From assembly GCA_963580285.1 (NCBI GenBank), contig OY757019.1, forward strand, positions 64,252,587 through 64,316,586: a stretch of 64,000 nt of DNA, written 5' to 3'. Both the position numbers and the translations under genes were made by a program. This stretch comes from Lucinisca nassula. Its lineage: Eukaryota; Mollusca; Bivalvia; Lucinida; Lucinidae. Below, in pieces: positions 20,149 through 29,460 of this stretch. The stretch's first letter is position 1. Every line of letters begins with the position of its first letter. The notes below the pieces were generated by a model. The model saw nothing but the letters and a program-made list of their open reading frames with translations. It was not told the origin of the DNA and searched no databases.

Positions 20149-20167
20149 CGCAAGCACATATTTAACC

Positions 20168-20506
20168 ATGGAGCATTCCAAAGTCTACCAGTGTGTTCAC
20201 TTTCTGACGACGTTGAAGAACGCCACCCCTTCTGTCCGTAAAACGCTGTTAAAAAACCTAACTACACAGCAATTGTTATCCATCATAGAAGTGGCCAAGA
20301 GACTGAGCAACGGAACCATCAATCCTCTAAGAAGGGATGCTCAACTTTTTCAGAGAAGACGGTTGATGCTAAGAACATTGACATCCCGTGGAATCAGTGT
20401 AAGAAGAAAAAAAGCTTTGGTGAACAGACATTCCTCGATTATACCGCTAATGTTGAAAAGTGTGTACCTGATTCAGAGTATCTTGGACGAAATCAGAGAA
20501 CAATAA
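20168..20506 (+). CDS. Small basic Polinton protein, paralogue 1
   Basis: An intact 112-aa basic protein with VRKTLLKNLTTQQLLSIIEV followed by an Arg-rich segment (RRDAQLFQRRRLMLRTL), RRKKALVNRH and a C-terminal hydrophobic helix. Clearly paralogous to the minus-strand gene at 23,326-23,649: both have xRKTLL..(I/L)T..QL..I.E(I/V)A near residue 25-45, an Arg/Lys-rich middle and a hydrophobic end. The family recurs in animal Polintons, but I cannot name a function; a basic DNA-condensing or capsid-linked role is plausible. It overlaps the next gene by one base (TAATG). Confidence 0.7.
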   Translation: MEHSKVYQCVHFLTTLKNATPSVRKTLLKNLTTQQLLSIIEVAKRLSNGTINPLRRDAQLFQRRRLMLRTLTSRGISVRRKKALVNRHSSIIPLMLKSVYLIQSILDEIREQ

Positions 20507-20945
20507 TGACAGACTTTTACGTCTACCTCAGCAGCAAAGACTCTTCAGAATTGCGTAAGAACAATAACCCATCAGATTTTTGGATTCAGTTTAACAAGAC
20601 TTATACTTTAGACGGTGGCTGGGTGTGCGCTCTCAAACAGATTTCGTTGACGTGTAATTTTACTCCCAGAGCCAAACGACTGTATCTCTGCTGCGATATT
20701 GTGGAAGAGTCATACGTAAGAAACAAAACTGTACCCATTTTAAGAAATATCGAGATCGAACCCGATACAAAAAGCTCAAAACTGACACGTTCGAAGACTC
20801 CGTCTATATACCCGTGAACGTGACGAAGTTGTCTGCCATCAGACTGTATCTACTGGGGGAAAATCTTCAACCCATAACCTTCGAGTCCAACGACCTGCAT
20901 TGTGTGCTGCATTTTAAACAAAATGGGATCTATCGAAGTGTTTGA
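20506..20945 (+). pseudogene. Penton-like minor capsid protein, frameshifted
   Basis: The N-terminal part from ATG 20506 has MTDFYVYLSSKDSSELRKNN and FNKTYTLDGGWVCALKQISL, the single-jelly-roll opening typical of Polinton minor capsid (penton) proteins, which occupy capsid vertices. Between about 20,745 and 20,765 the frame shifts by one. The remaining C-terminal strands are open in the new frame (for example YIPVNVTKLSAIRLYL and LHCVLHFKQNG) and end at TGA 20943-20945, inside the next gene. Full length would be about 146 aa. The break makes the gene nonfunctional in this copy. Confidence 0.78.
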
Positions 20946-21315
20946 CAAGAAACTGCTAAAATGGGTGCCCTATGTCCCAGACTACGAGGCATGGTGCCAA
21001 CACTTCAAAGACTTGAGCGAGGGTTTCGTTCAACCCGATTACAAGGGGCGTTATATCGTCGGTAGTGGTAGAAGAAACCGACTTCTAAAAGAAATGGAAG
21101 ATCAAATGCAAAAAGAAATAGAAATGCAGGAAAAGCAAAAACCCTTGGTGAAATTGGTCACTCCCGTGGCTCAAGCGGTCGAAATGGCTAAATCGGAAAT
21201 TGAGCGAGACCGTAAGAAGGAAGGTGGCGGAAAGCGTAAGAAGAAGTCAAGTGTCAGTAAACCACTACCAAAACGATTAAAACGGTACGCTTACAATCCG
21301 GAAGATCAGGTTTAA
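20923..21315 (+). CDS. 130-aa Lys-rich protein between penton and capsid genes
   Basis: ATG at 20923 overlaps the end of the penton frame by 23 bases; an upstream GTG in the same frame is unlikely to be used. The N-terminal half contains LLKWVPYVPDYEAWCQHF and YIVGSGRR. The middle is a predicted Lys/Glu-rich coiled helix (EMEDQMQKEIEMQEKQKP). The end is strongly basic (KRKKKSSVSKPLPKRLKR). Placement between minor and major capsid genes suggests a capsid-associated or DNA-binding structural protein. Family not recognised. MCP starts 4 bases later. Confidence 0.65.
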   Translation: MGSIEVFDKKLLKWVPYVPDYEAWCQHFKDLSEGFVQPDYKGRYIVGSGRRNRLLKEMEDQMQKEIEMQEKQKPLVKLVTPVAQAVEMAKSEIERDRKKEGGGKRKKKSSVSKPLPKRLKRYAYNPEDQV

Positions 21316-21318
21316 ATC

Positions 21319-22575
21319 ATGGATACATATCATCAAAAACGTTTAAATATTTTCGAAATGCCACCATCAGACCCAGCGTTTCAGTCGAGGGAATGGATCG
21401 AGTATCGACCGTCAAATCAAGTTACTTCGTCATCAGTGATAGACTTTAACATTGCTTCACAGTCTTCCGCTTACATAGACCTCAAAAATAGCTTGTTAAA
21501 CGTAAAATTACGATTGACAGATGCTCAAGGGACCCCTCTACAGGAGGACCTCGTCGCTGGACTAATAAACCTACCCTTACACACCATATTTAGACATGTG
21601 GACGTGACCTTTCAGCAGACGCCGTTGTCAAACATTGGCACAAATTATCCGTATAAAAGTTACATCGATACCATTTTGAAAACAAACAAGGGCACACAGG
21701 AAAATATATTATCCAGTCAGCTGTTTTACAAAGATACGGGCGATAACCCAGACTCAGCAGATGCGTTGACGGGACCTAACAGCGGACTTTTTGATAGATA
21801 CATGGCTACCAAAGGAGGAAAAATTGTTGACTTGGAAGGGCCTTTATTTCTTGACATGTTCCAACAGTCGAGATTAATGATTAATAGAGTAGGTATAGGA
21901 ATCAAACTATGGCCGAGTCTGGACGCATTCAGACTAATGTCGGACAGTTTGAATGCTAGTGAGAAGGTACAGATTGTCGATGTACGATTCAAACTCTGCG
22001 TACAACGTTTAAACGGGGCTGTTTTAGTTGCTCACGAGAAACTCATACAGAACCAACCAGCCTTATATCCCTATATAAGATCAGAGGTTAAAATAGCCTC
22101 CATAGCTTCTGGACAGTACGGATTCAGTGCAGATGACATATTTCAAGGATTGGTTCCCACCAAACTTGTGGTAGGACTGGTGTCTAGCGCCGCTTATACG
22201 GGGGACTACACAAAAAACCCGCTTAACTTTCAACCGTACGATTGTAGTTCAGTGGGTCTTTACGTCGACGGCCAGTCATACCCCTCTCAGCCTTTACAAC
22301 CGAATTATAGTGCTGATCAGTTTGTGGACTGCTACAGAACGCTATCGCATTTCAGGAAAGATATCAATGTGAGCAGAGAAGATTTCAAGTACGGATTCTG
22401 TCTCTATGTCCTGGATGTTGATCCTTTCTATGCGTTCAATACAAAGAGGAAAGGGCATTGTAGGTTAGAACTCAAGTTTGCCAATCCTTTACCAGAGAGC
22501 GTCACCTTGGTTATGTACGCATCCTTTCCAGAAGTTCTTCAGATTGACCAGTCTAGGTCAGTATATCTAAAATGA
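21319..22575 (+). CDS. MCP: Major capsid protein (double jelly-roll)
   Basis: An intact 418-aa protein with the features of Polinton/adenovirus-lineage double-jelly-roll capsid proteins. These include a strand pattern beginning FNIASQSSAYIDLKNSLLNV, then INLPLHTIFRHVDVTFQQTP, NYPYKSYIDTILKTNKGTQE, and later NRVGIGIKLWPSLDAFRL, HEKLIQNQPALYPYIRSEVK and FCLYVLDVDPFYAF. It would trimerise to build the capsid shell. Length is near that of Polinton homologues. Start is the ATG just after the previous stop. The stop region (ATGAATAA) overlaps the protease start by 4 bases. Its integrity contrasts with the broken genes on each side. Confidence 0.9.
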   Translation: MDTYHQKRLNIFEMPPSDPAFQSREWIEYRPSNQVTSSSVIDFNIASQSSAYIDLKNSLLNVKLRLTDAQGTPLQEDLVAGLINLPLHTIFRHVDVTFQQTPLSNIGTNYPYKSYIDTILKTNKGTQENILSSQLFYKDTGDNPDSADALTGPNSGLFDRYMATKGGKIVDLEGPLFLDMFQQSRLMINRVGIGIKLWPSLDAFRLMSDSLNASEKVQIVDVRFKLCVQRLNGAVLVAHEKLIQNQPALYPYIRSEVKIASIASGQYGFSADDIFQGLVPTKLVVGLVSSAAYTGDYTKNPLNFQPYDCSSVGLYVDGQSYPSQPLQPNYSADQFVDCYRTLSHFRKDINVSREDFKYGFCLYVLDVDPFYAFNTKRKGHCRLELKFANPLPESVTLVMYASFPEVLQIDQSRSVYLK

Positions 22576-22998
22576 ATAATTTTGAACTTGAAAGGATATT
22601 GAGAGGTTATCCCGTCAGTGTTTGTGCGGCTGATACTATCAGAAGGAATAAGATTTGTGATCGCAAATACGGATACGATAGCTGGACCCGGAAAGCACTG
22701 GGTGGCCTTCTATTTTACAGACAGAGGACCAGACGAGTTCTTCGATTCTCTGGGCAATACGCCGGAATACTACAATGTGGGTTTCGAACGTGTACTACAG
22801 AAACATTACTTGACAATCTGCAACCGTTTACAAGACTTTGGATCTGATAGGTGTGGACTGTACTGTATATATTATGTAATGGGTCGATATGCGGGGATGT
22901 CATTGAAGGACATTGTGAGGGTGTTCAGCGTGAGAGATCTAGAGATGAATGATAGATTTGTGAGAACTTTTGTAAATACAACACAACAATTTATATAG
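22572..22998 (+). pseudogene. PRO: Adenain-like cysteine protease, frameshifted
   Basis: Capsid maturation protease of the Ulp1/adenain clan. The start at 22572 (overlapping the capsid stop) reads MNNFELERILRGYPVSVCAA. A frameshift at about 22,640-22,655 moves coding to the next frame, which contains the catalytic His in GPGKHWVAFYF, the Asp in EFFDSLGNTP and the Cys in GSDRCGLYCIYY, and runs to TAG at about 22,998. Total length would be about 140 aa. All three catalytic residues are present; only the frame is broken. Confidence 0.85.
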
Positions 22999-23020
22999 CT
23001 GTACATGTATTTATTTGTCG

Positions 23021-23027
23021 AATAAAA
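23021..23027 (+). terminator. Poly(A) signal of the plus-strand gene block
   Basis: AATAAA lies about 25 bp after the protease stop, in the ~60-bp gap where plus- and minus-strand gene blocks converge. The minus strand in the same gap has AT-rich sequence with AATAATG but no perfect hexamer. Confidence 0.5.
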
Positions 23028-23056
23028 TACAAAACATTATTTTGTCTTTCTTGTTT

Positions 23057-23326
23057 TTAAAATGATATCCAGTCTATGAATCTATCAGTGTCTGTGTGAG
23101 AATCACGTTTTCCTGGAGGTGTTGGTGTCACAGTACGCGTATGCCGATTCCCTGGAGACAGTGGTGTCACAACTGCTTTACTCTTTATCTTCCTACTGGG
23201 CTTCTGCATTATACTTGTTTCCCTCGCCCGTTTCATCGATGGCTTCTCACTATGAGACTTGTGAAGGCTAGTCCTTGCTTGCATTCGTTGATATTTGTCA
23301 AAGGGAACGAGTACTAGTTTTTCCAT
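23057..23326 (-). CDS. 89-aa basic Polinton protein
   Basis: The ATG at 23326-23324 overlaps the upstream stop (TGATG), so I prefer it to an upstream in-frame ATG. The product begins MEKLVLVPFDKYQRMQ, a pattern that recurs in small animal Polinton proteins. It continues as a Lys/Arg/Pro-rich unstructured tail with two TP.SPG/TPPGKR-type repeats and ends DRFIDWISF. Function unknown; last gene of the minus block. Confidence 0.55.
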   Translation of the reverse strand: MEKLVLVPFDKYQRMQARTSLHKSHSEKPSMKRARETSIMQKPSRKIKSKAVVTPLSPGNRHTRTVTPTPPGKRDSHTDTDRFIDWISF

Positions 23327-23649
23327 CAATCGAGTACAGCTTTCAAGTAAGGAATGGCTATTTTTAAAAGGATGTACACAAATCGCTGATTCTCCCAAAT
23401 GACCTTTGTCTTGTGATGATAACCCAGTGCTCTGTCTCCCAAAAGATGCAATAGTCGTCTCTCACGTTTAAGCGACCTTTTCTCCACTTTAGTTAACTGT
23501 ATCTTGAATTTGACAATGTTGTGAGCTATCTCACTTATCGCTCTCAGTTGATGTCTGGTGATCGTTTGTAGCAATGTCTTCCTCTGAGCGGGCGTGGTTT
23601 GTACGAACAGCAATAGAAAATGACGTTCTTGTACCAGTAACTGAACCAT
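23326..23649 (-). CDS. Small basic Polinton protein, paralogue 2
   Basis: A 107-aa protein containing QRKTLLQTITRHQLRAISEI, KVEKRSLKRERRLLHLLGD and a hydrophobic C-terminal helix. It is related to the plus-strand 112-aa gene at 20,168, although they lie in opposite gene blocks. It sits 29 bp downstream of the ATPase and overlaps the following gene by one base, so the block looks like a compact polycistronic or closely packed set. Function unknown. Confidence 0.7.
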   Translation of the reverse strand: MVQLLVQERHFLLLFVQTTPAQRKTLLQTITRHQLRAISEIAHNIVKFKIQLTKVEKRSLKRERRLLHLLGDRALGYHHKTKVIWENQRFVYILLKIAIPYLKAVLD

Positions 23650-23678
23650 GGTTACTCTTACAGGTTTCAGTCTCGTTC

Positions 23679-24335
23679 TTACGTCAGTCTGTAAATCACG
23701 GGGTCTTCACCAGGGAAAATACGGGTCCTAAGACGGTATCTGGTTGCGGCATGAGGGCTCAAATCTACCAAGAAATATCCGTATTTCTCGTGACTCAGCG
23801 CGTCCTCGTAGGCTTTTAAAAATCCTTTTGATTTCCCGGGATACAACTGACGTCCAAGTATTGACACTTGTGATACGTCACGCAAATTTTTCATGAGCAC
23901 CATGTACCACGTATTCAGAGCTATGGTTCTTGCATGTTTTCCTCCTGGGTATAAGTTCTGGGTGATCAAGATTACACTCACGCATGTGTGATGAGTCCCT
24001 TGGGTGAATAAGAGTTCCATGTCTTTGTTGCGCATAACTTCGTGCATCAGATCATCGATGATAATGAGTTTATGCTTTTTATCTCTGGTAAGTTCGTCTA
24101 TTTCTTCGGTAGTTGGTAGTCCCTGTTGGCTGTAAAAATTTGGTATAGTTTCTTCCATGGTGTCATAGAGATCTTGGTGTATGCCGTAACAGTATAATAT
24201 GTGGGTAGGCGGGTCTCGGAGGTACATGGACTGTACATTTTTCAGAAATTTGTACACCCATTGCGTTTTACCGCTTCCGGTTTGACCACTGATACACACA
24301 CTAGAACAAGGTTCAAAAGGTAGTGTACAATTCAT
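23679..24335 (-). CDS. ATP: DNA packaging ATPase (FtsK/HerA-like)
   Basis: An intact 218-aa ATPase. Walker A GQTGSGKT is at residues 17-24, Walker B LIIIDD at 90-95, with a sensor-type ILITQNLY segment at about 131-138. This family pumps DNA into capsids in Polintons, virophages and adenovirus-like relatives. The start codon is embedded in ATGA with the stop of the preceding membrane-protein gene. The strongly conserved frame suggests it decayed little since insertion. Confidence 0.92.
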   Translation of the reverse strand: MNCTLPFEPCSSVCISGQTGSGKTQWVYKFLKNVQSMYLRDPPTHILYCYGIHQDLYDTMEETIPNFYSQQGLPTTEEIDELTRDKKHKLIIIDDLMHEVMRNKDMELLFTQGTHHTCVSVILITQNLYPGGKHARTIALNTWYMVLMKNLRDVSQVSILGRQLYPGKSKGFLKAYEDALSHEKYGYFLVDLSPHAATRYRLRTRIFPGEDPVIYRLT

Positions 24336-24605
24336 TTCTTTAACTTTGGGTTGGGAAGTGCGTAGCCTATTTAGCTACTCAGGAGACTGATCCAAAGTTC
24401 TGTGGAACCGTTTTGGAGAGATAGGTTCACAATGGAGGTAATGATTATAATGTAGACGATGATCATCTGACAAAAGTAGACAATTTCGGCTTGGGGGACT
24501 CGAGTTCCCAGTAAATGCCACTTATCTCCGCTAATACGACTTTCTTCGTCTGGTACCCTAAAAAAATGCTTCCCTTTCGGGTTCATGAGACTCGGTAGGA
24601 TTCAT
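24333..24605 (-). pseudogene. Polinton membrane protein, disrupted
   Basis: A short protein with one clear hydrophobic segment (VYFCQMIIVYIIIITSIVNL) followed by TELWISLLSS and, after an in-frame TAA at 24373-24371, IGYALPNPKLKK ending at TGA that overlaps the ATPase ATG. An upstream ATG (24,605) is in another frame, separated by a frameshift in a T run near 24,565, so a later ATG at 24586 opens the remaining frame. This one- or two-helix protein next to the ATPase is a regular Polinton component; it may act in assembly or entry. Confidence 0.65.
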
Positions 24606-24714
24606 ATTCTTACGTAGGAATGAAAAAGACAAAGTAAACAAGGTATTCTTACAAACTTTATTTTATTGACTCAAACAGCAATGGCAAACAAATACTGAAA
24701 CAGAAATATAAAAC

Positions 24715-25315
24715 ATAAGAAAAGACACGTACAAAAATCAAAACGGCAATGACAAAAAAAAATGAAAATGCTATGTACAAGAATTGAAAAACTAATGTCG
24801 TGTTTTTAAAACGTGAGGTACAAAAATGAAAACGTGGTCTATGGGAAATTACACGTAAATGTACAAAAATCGAAACAGCCATGACAAAAAAAATGAAAAT
24901 GCTATGTACAAAAATTGAAAAACTAAAGTCGTGTTTTTGAAATGTGAGGTACAAAAATGAAAACGTGGTCTAAGGGAAAATACACGTAAATGTACAAAAA
25001 TCGAAACAGCCATGACAAAAAAATGAAAATGCTATGTACAAAAATTGAAAAACTAAAGTCGTGTTTTTGAAATGTGAGGTACAAAAATGAAAACGTGGTC
25101 TAAGGGAAAATACACGTAAATGTACAAAAATCGAAACAGCCATGACAAAAAATGAAAATGCTATGTACAAAAATTGAAAAACTAAAGTCGTGTTTTTGAA
25201 ATGTGAGGTACAAAAATGAAAACGTGGTCTATGGGAAAATACACGTAAATGTACAAAAATCGATACAGCAATGACAAAAAAAATGAAAATGCTCATACCA
25301 AAAACTGAAACACCT
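24715..25315. repeat. 127-bp tandem repeat built of three ~42-bp subunits
   Basis: About 4.5 copies. Each unit contains three subunits starting GTACAAAAAT, followed by CGAAACAGCC, TGAAAAACTAAAGTCG or GAAAACGTGG. It lies between the end of the polymerase gene and the membrane-protein gene. AATAAAATAAAG on the minus strand near 24,655-24,668 could end polymerase transcripts just after the array. Open frames across it only reflect the repeat. Confidence 0.85.
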
Positions 25316-25360
25316 CTCACACCTTTTTTTAACACCTACCGCAAAAACTCGACTCAACAT

Positions 25361-28300
25361 TTAATATCCATAAGGCACTGTATCATAGTTATCTATTTTT
25401 CTACGCTTCGTATAAACCATCTGATACGTTTTCTTTTCTTCTCGATTTATAAGTTTTCGTTTTCTCTTATCTCTACATATTTTGCTTGGATTGGTTACCG
25501 TGATGTTTGTGCAACTTTTTGGATTGGTTACAATGTCTTCGACGCTTTCAAAATTGATGAGTTGACTGTTCGTATAGTTTAAAGTGAATCCCCTAACCTT
25601 ACAAGTTTCTTTATTTGTGTTTGTTTTGTAAGCTCATCCGTGAGTTCGCCCAGGTAGTCACCCAATGGAGGGTCATACTGTCCCGGACGACTCACGTATA
25701 TCACGCTGTCCGTGTCATAATACAAGACACGCCTGTCTAACTCTTCGAGCACGCTGTACAGTTTCAGTCTTGCCCAGCATGTAGTGAATGTAGCTAAATA
25801 AATGTTGGTTTTGTTATCTTCGGGTTGACAATCTTGTTTATAAATCCATTCAATTTGAATCATGTCATTTAAAAGTATGTGAAAATTCAGAGGTTGTTTC
25901 GTTGGATCGGAAAACAATTGGAAGAACATGTTGGCTTCCGTTTCGTGAAAGAACTCTGTCTGTCGCATGTTGAGCCGTTGGCCAAAACTTGCCCCAAAAG
26001 CTGTTTAAGCATAATTTGGCCAGGGCTCGCAAACCTGGGTTCTTTGCGATATTTCCTCGGTCCAACGATACACCCTCCTTCTCGAAATATTGCTGAATGT
26101 ATTGATTCATATCCGTTTCATTTTCGATCCAGTCCGGGGGACCACTCGCCCCTTGCTTAAACTTTAAAAACGTGTTTATATATTTGGCGAATAGCCCCCC
26201 TTCTCTAGTCTTGGGGTCATATTGAGTCGTTTCCTCCCAGTGGTATACCTCGTAAATTTTTTTCAGGCTATATCCTAATCTTAGAGCAGTTTGAATCTCA
26301 GGGGTACACCAGGTGCCTGTCAACTCTCTTTCCTCTTCAGAGCACGTGCAAGGGTTTTGATTTTCGGTATCCGCACAGGTTTTGCATAGGGGGAATTTCA
26401 ATTTACCATTTGATCTGTAGGGAAGGACTGGATGATACAGTCATCTTGGAGGTAGAATTTTTATTTTTGCGATGCCAAAATAGTCATGTATATTTCCAAA
26501 CTCTTTAGTGATAATGATGGGGTGACCTACGGGATACCGACAATACTTGTTCACCCAGGGATAGAGACTAGTAAAATCGACGTATCTGATTTGCTCCTGT
26601 TCTGAAGTTTGGTAATAGAGTTGACTCGCATTGGTGCGACCCCCGAAGAAACTCTCTCTAGGATCTAGCCTGTCCATTAGATCTAACTGTAGGGTAAATT
26701 GTTTAAGCTCAGAGTTTTGATTTCGTAGCTTTTTAAACTCATGGTCCCAAATACAAACGTAATTCATGCCTAATTGTTCTATGTATGCTTTCTTTTTCAT
26801 GGTTAATGCGTATAATTCCTTTAAAGATTGGTTTGTGAGTGGATGGTACGTGTCTTCGCGGTTATCGGAGAAACAATCAGGGCAACCGTGAAAGATGCAA
26901 CCATGGTACTCGTATGCCGTGTTTGTTTCTTCGCAATAACCGTCCAGTTTGTAACGTGTGCCCGGTAAAGACTTTTCGCCTGTATTCAAAGCGTGCTGAA
27001 TGTGTGTGTTACTGACACGTGCCATCCATTCTAACCACTGAATTGAAACCTTGCTGTACTGATCATTGTAACCGCTGGGAGGGATTTTTGCGATAGGTGT
27101 ACGCACAAACTCTCTTTCGCTTACTCTCTCACTTGTGATGTCGGATTCGTGGACCCATTTGTTGTCTTTGAAAATGTAACATTTTTCATCGACGATTTTG
27201 GCGGGCACCCAATCGTCACGGTCTTCAAACTTTACCCGCCATTCTTCTTCGATGAACTTTGTTCTAAACACGCTCATGCACACGGACGCTATGGTGACTG
27301 AATCAAATGGATCCACGGCCCCAAACCACTTTCTCTCTTTCTTATTCTTATCATTGATCACTTCTTTTTGAACACCTGTAGCACTCATCAACAACTCTCT
27401 AAATTTCAAACACGATTGCCTTAAAATGTCTACATCACTTCTACAATATTCTAACATTTCTTTTCAAAAATCAAAATCTTCATCCTTTCTCGCACTCAAC
27501 CATTGCAATAATTCTTCTCTCTCTTCATCTCCCATAAAATTGTGACCATAAAATTTAGCTTCAGGGTAGGGTCCCACATAATTTTGATTTTCTCTCGTAT
27601 TAAAATAATGGGGGAACCATCCCTTTTTGAGCTCTTCAAGTCCAAAAGCTTTAGGTAGTTGCGATCATTTCATAGGTAAGAAGTTGAGACTGTCAATCAC
27701 TTTGATATGTAAATTTCGCTCGACTGTCATATACATTATTTTTGAACCGTTATAGATGATTTTGTCGGGGCGTAGGGACTGGTCAATAAGGTACTCTAAA
27801 AGAAAATAGCCATCATATCCTTTCATGTTATGAGCTACAACTTTAAAATGTTTATGTTGGTCGTTAAATAGCCATGCTCCAATTTTTTCGGCGGTATCCG
27901 CTCCTTCAAAAGTGACTTCTCTAAAACCGCATTTGCCGGGACAAGGACCATCGTCTTCGTTGTCCCACAAACCGGTATTGTCACAATCTTCGCAGCGGGT
28001 ACCGCACGCCTTACATACAGATTTAGGGGTCAGGGGCTTATCAATGCATTTGGGACAAACGGAATGCGCTACGACAAAGTTAGGACGATACGTAGCCTTA
28101 CCACACCATGAAGTTTTACAATGTTGACATTTAGAACAAGATTTACATACCTGTTGAGTTTGACAGTCCTTACAATTATCCTTTTTCAAAGGTTTATATT
28201 TTTCCATACATTCAGCAATTTCATCCTGACTACATTCAAAATCAAAATAGATAAATTTAGGAATAAAGTCCTCTTTAGCTTGTTTAGTTCTCAGGTAACA

Positions 28301-29077
28301 TTGGTGATCATCCATAACATATTTTTCGCAAGATTTACATAAGTATTCACCACACTCGTGTTCCTCTGTTTTTCGTTTGTCTTTTCTCATTACTTTATAG
28401 CATTTAGTACACTTCCACCATTTTTCGCACTGTGATGGACCGCTTCGTTTCCCCTTAAATTTTCCATTTTTATGTACCGGAACTTGTTTGTGTTTCTTAT
28501 AGCATAATTCAGATCGACAGTCCATATTGCAGTCCTGGCATTTTACTGGAGTCTCTGTTTTTGGACAATGATCCTTTTTACATACGATACACGAAGTGTC
28601 GCACTGGTGCCTTTCTCGATGATCGTAATGAAAAAGGCATTTTTCGCAAAAGTATATAGCGCTGAAGAAGCCGGTGATAGTGGTAATAGCGTGAAAGTGG
28701 TCGTCGTCGACTAGATACACGTAAATACACGGTCGTTCGTCGGTACTAGGACTTGTAATAAACTTGTTACCTAGTCTGGCACTGACCACCATCACGCGGA
28801 CTCCCAAGGCTTCTTCAAACGCCTCCACATCATTTAAACTCGCCGGTCTGTCCATCGCTACTCCCGCTAACTGGCTGATGGCTGTTGCTAATTGTCGCTG
28901 TTCGTCCCTCGTTTTCGTACGGAGCTTTTTGAAATAACTTTCCGGTACTTTCTGATGTTCCAAAATAAGTTGTAAGTTGCTTTTATTTCCCCTGGTTTGG
29001 GCTATTTTTTTGCCATTCTTCTGGTGTACATCTTTGGAGTTTTGCCCAACTGACACCGATCGCTCTCGCCATACAAA
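25361..29077 (-). pseudogene. POLB: Family B DNA polymerase, main part (broken)
   Basis: A protein-primed type DNA polymerase for replication of the element. Reading on the minus strand from the joint at ~29,077: MARAIGVSWAKLQRCTPEEW, Cys-rich zinc clusters (about 28,660-28,000), exonuclease motif I FIYFDFECSQ (~28,250), exo II VVAHNMKGYDGYFLLEY (~27,830), exo III EYCRSDVDIL (~27,450), polymerase motif A DFTSLYPWVN (~26,570), motif B KLCLNSFWGKF (~25,990) and motif C YYDTDSVIYV (~25,700). Breaks: a frameshift near 29,040-29,000, in-frame TGA codons at 27667-27665, 27466-27464 and 26443-26441, a one-base insertion in a T run at ~25,990, and a deletion with frameshift at ~25,600 after DYLGELTDEL. 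The C-terminal part resumes at TCKVRGFTLN and ends at TAA 25363-25361. Confidence 0.88.
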
Positions 29078-29460
29078 TAAAATTTAAAAAAAGAGTTCCT
29101 TTAAGAGCAATGAAAATATTCATAAGAAAGAAGATGGGTCATACTACGTAGTTTCGGCTAATAAAGCCTCATCAGTGACCCTGTAATGATCCGGCAACGA
29201 AAGCCAGAGGAAGCATACTGCAATTTAGCGAATTTCGAATAAGCAGTCGATTCAAAGACTGATATAAATAAAAAAATGAGGTCCAAATAATTAAAAACCT
29301 GTCTAGAATTCTAAACTAATAATTTATTTCTGATTTCTCAGAATATTCACGCTGATCTCAAAGGACCAAAAGTAAAATATAAACTGCACTATGGTTGATG
29401 TACGGGGAGACGTTTTACGGCCGCCACACGGCACAACACCAGCTGCAGTGCAGCTGCAAA
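29078..29460 (-). mobile_element. ~380-bp insertion in the polymerase gene, Penelope/retrozyme-like
   Basis: On the minus strand the polymerase coding sequence reads up to a Leu-Cys codon pair at ~29,457, is interrupted, and resumes with the next codons at ~29,073. CAAA occurs at both joints (29074-29077 and 29457-29460), a possible 4-bp target duplication. The insert carries a hammerhead ribozyme (29,181-29,136), the segment CTTCCTCTGGCTTTCGTTGC upstream of it and an A/T-rich end. Hammerheads with very short stem III are a hallmark of Penelope-like terminal repeats and of retrozymes, so I assign it there. Confidence 0.75.
29136..29181 (-). ncRNA. Hammerhead ribozyme (type I, short stem III)
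   Basis: On the minus strand the order is stem I GGGTCA, core CTGATGA, stem II GGCT-loop-AGCC, core GAAA, stem III around CTACGTAG, cleavage triplet GTA, stem I partner TGACCC. Stem I is 6 perfect pairs, stem II 4 pairs. Stem III is the palindrome CTACGTAG, which gives only 2-3 pairs alone but could pair between two molecules. All invariant core bases are present. Predicted self-cleavage is after the A of GTA (plus coordinate ~29,142). Confidence 0.88.

Noticed and set aside
24658..25335. Minus-strand frames rich in FLYIAFSFF-type hydrophobic repeats
   Set aside because: They follow the 127-bp minisatellite in every unit and have no start context or homologue; a repeat artefact.
25361..27670. 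Selenocysteine or readthrough decoding of the polymerase TGA codons
   Set aside because: The same gene has frameshifts, a deletion and an insertion, so plain decay explains the stops; left only as something to check.
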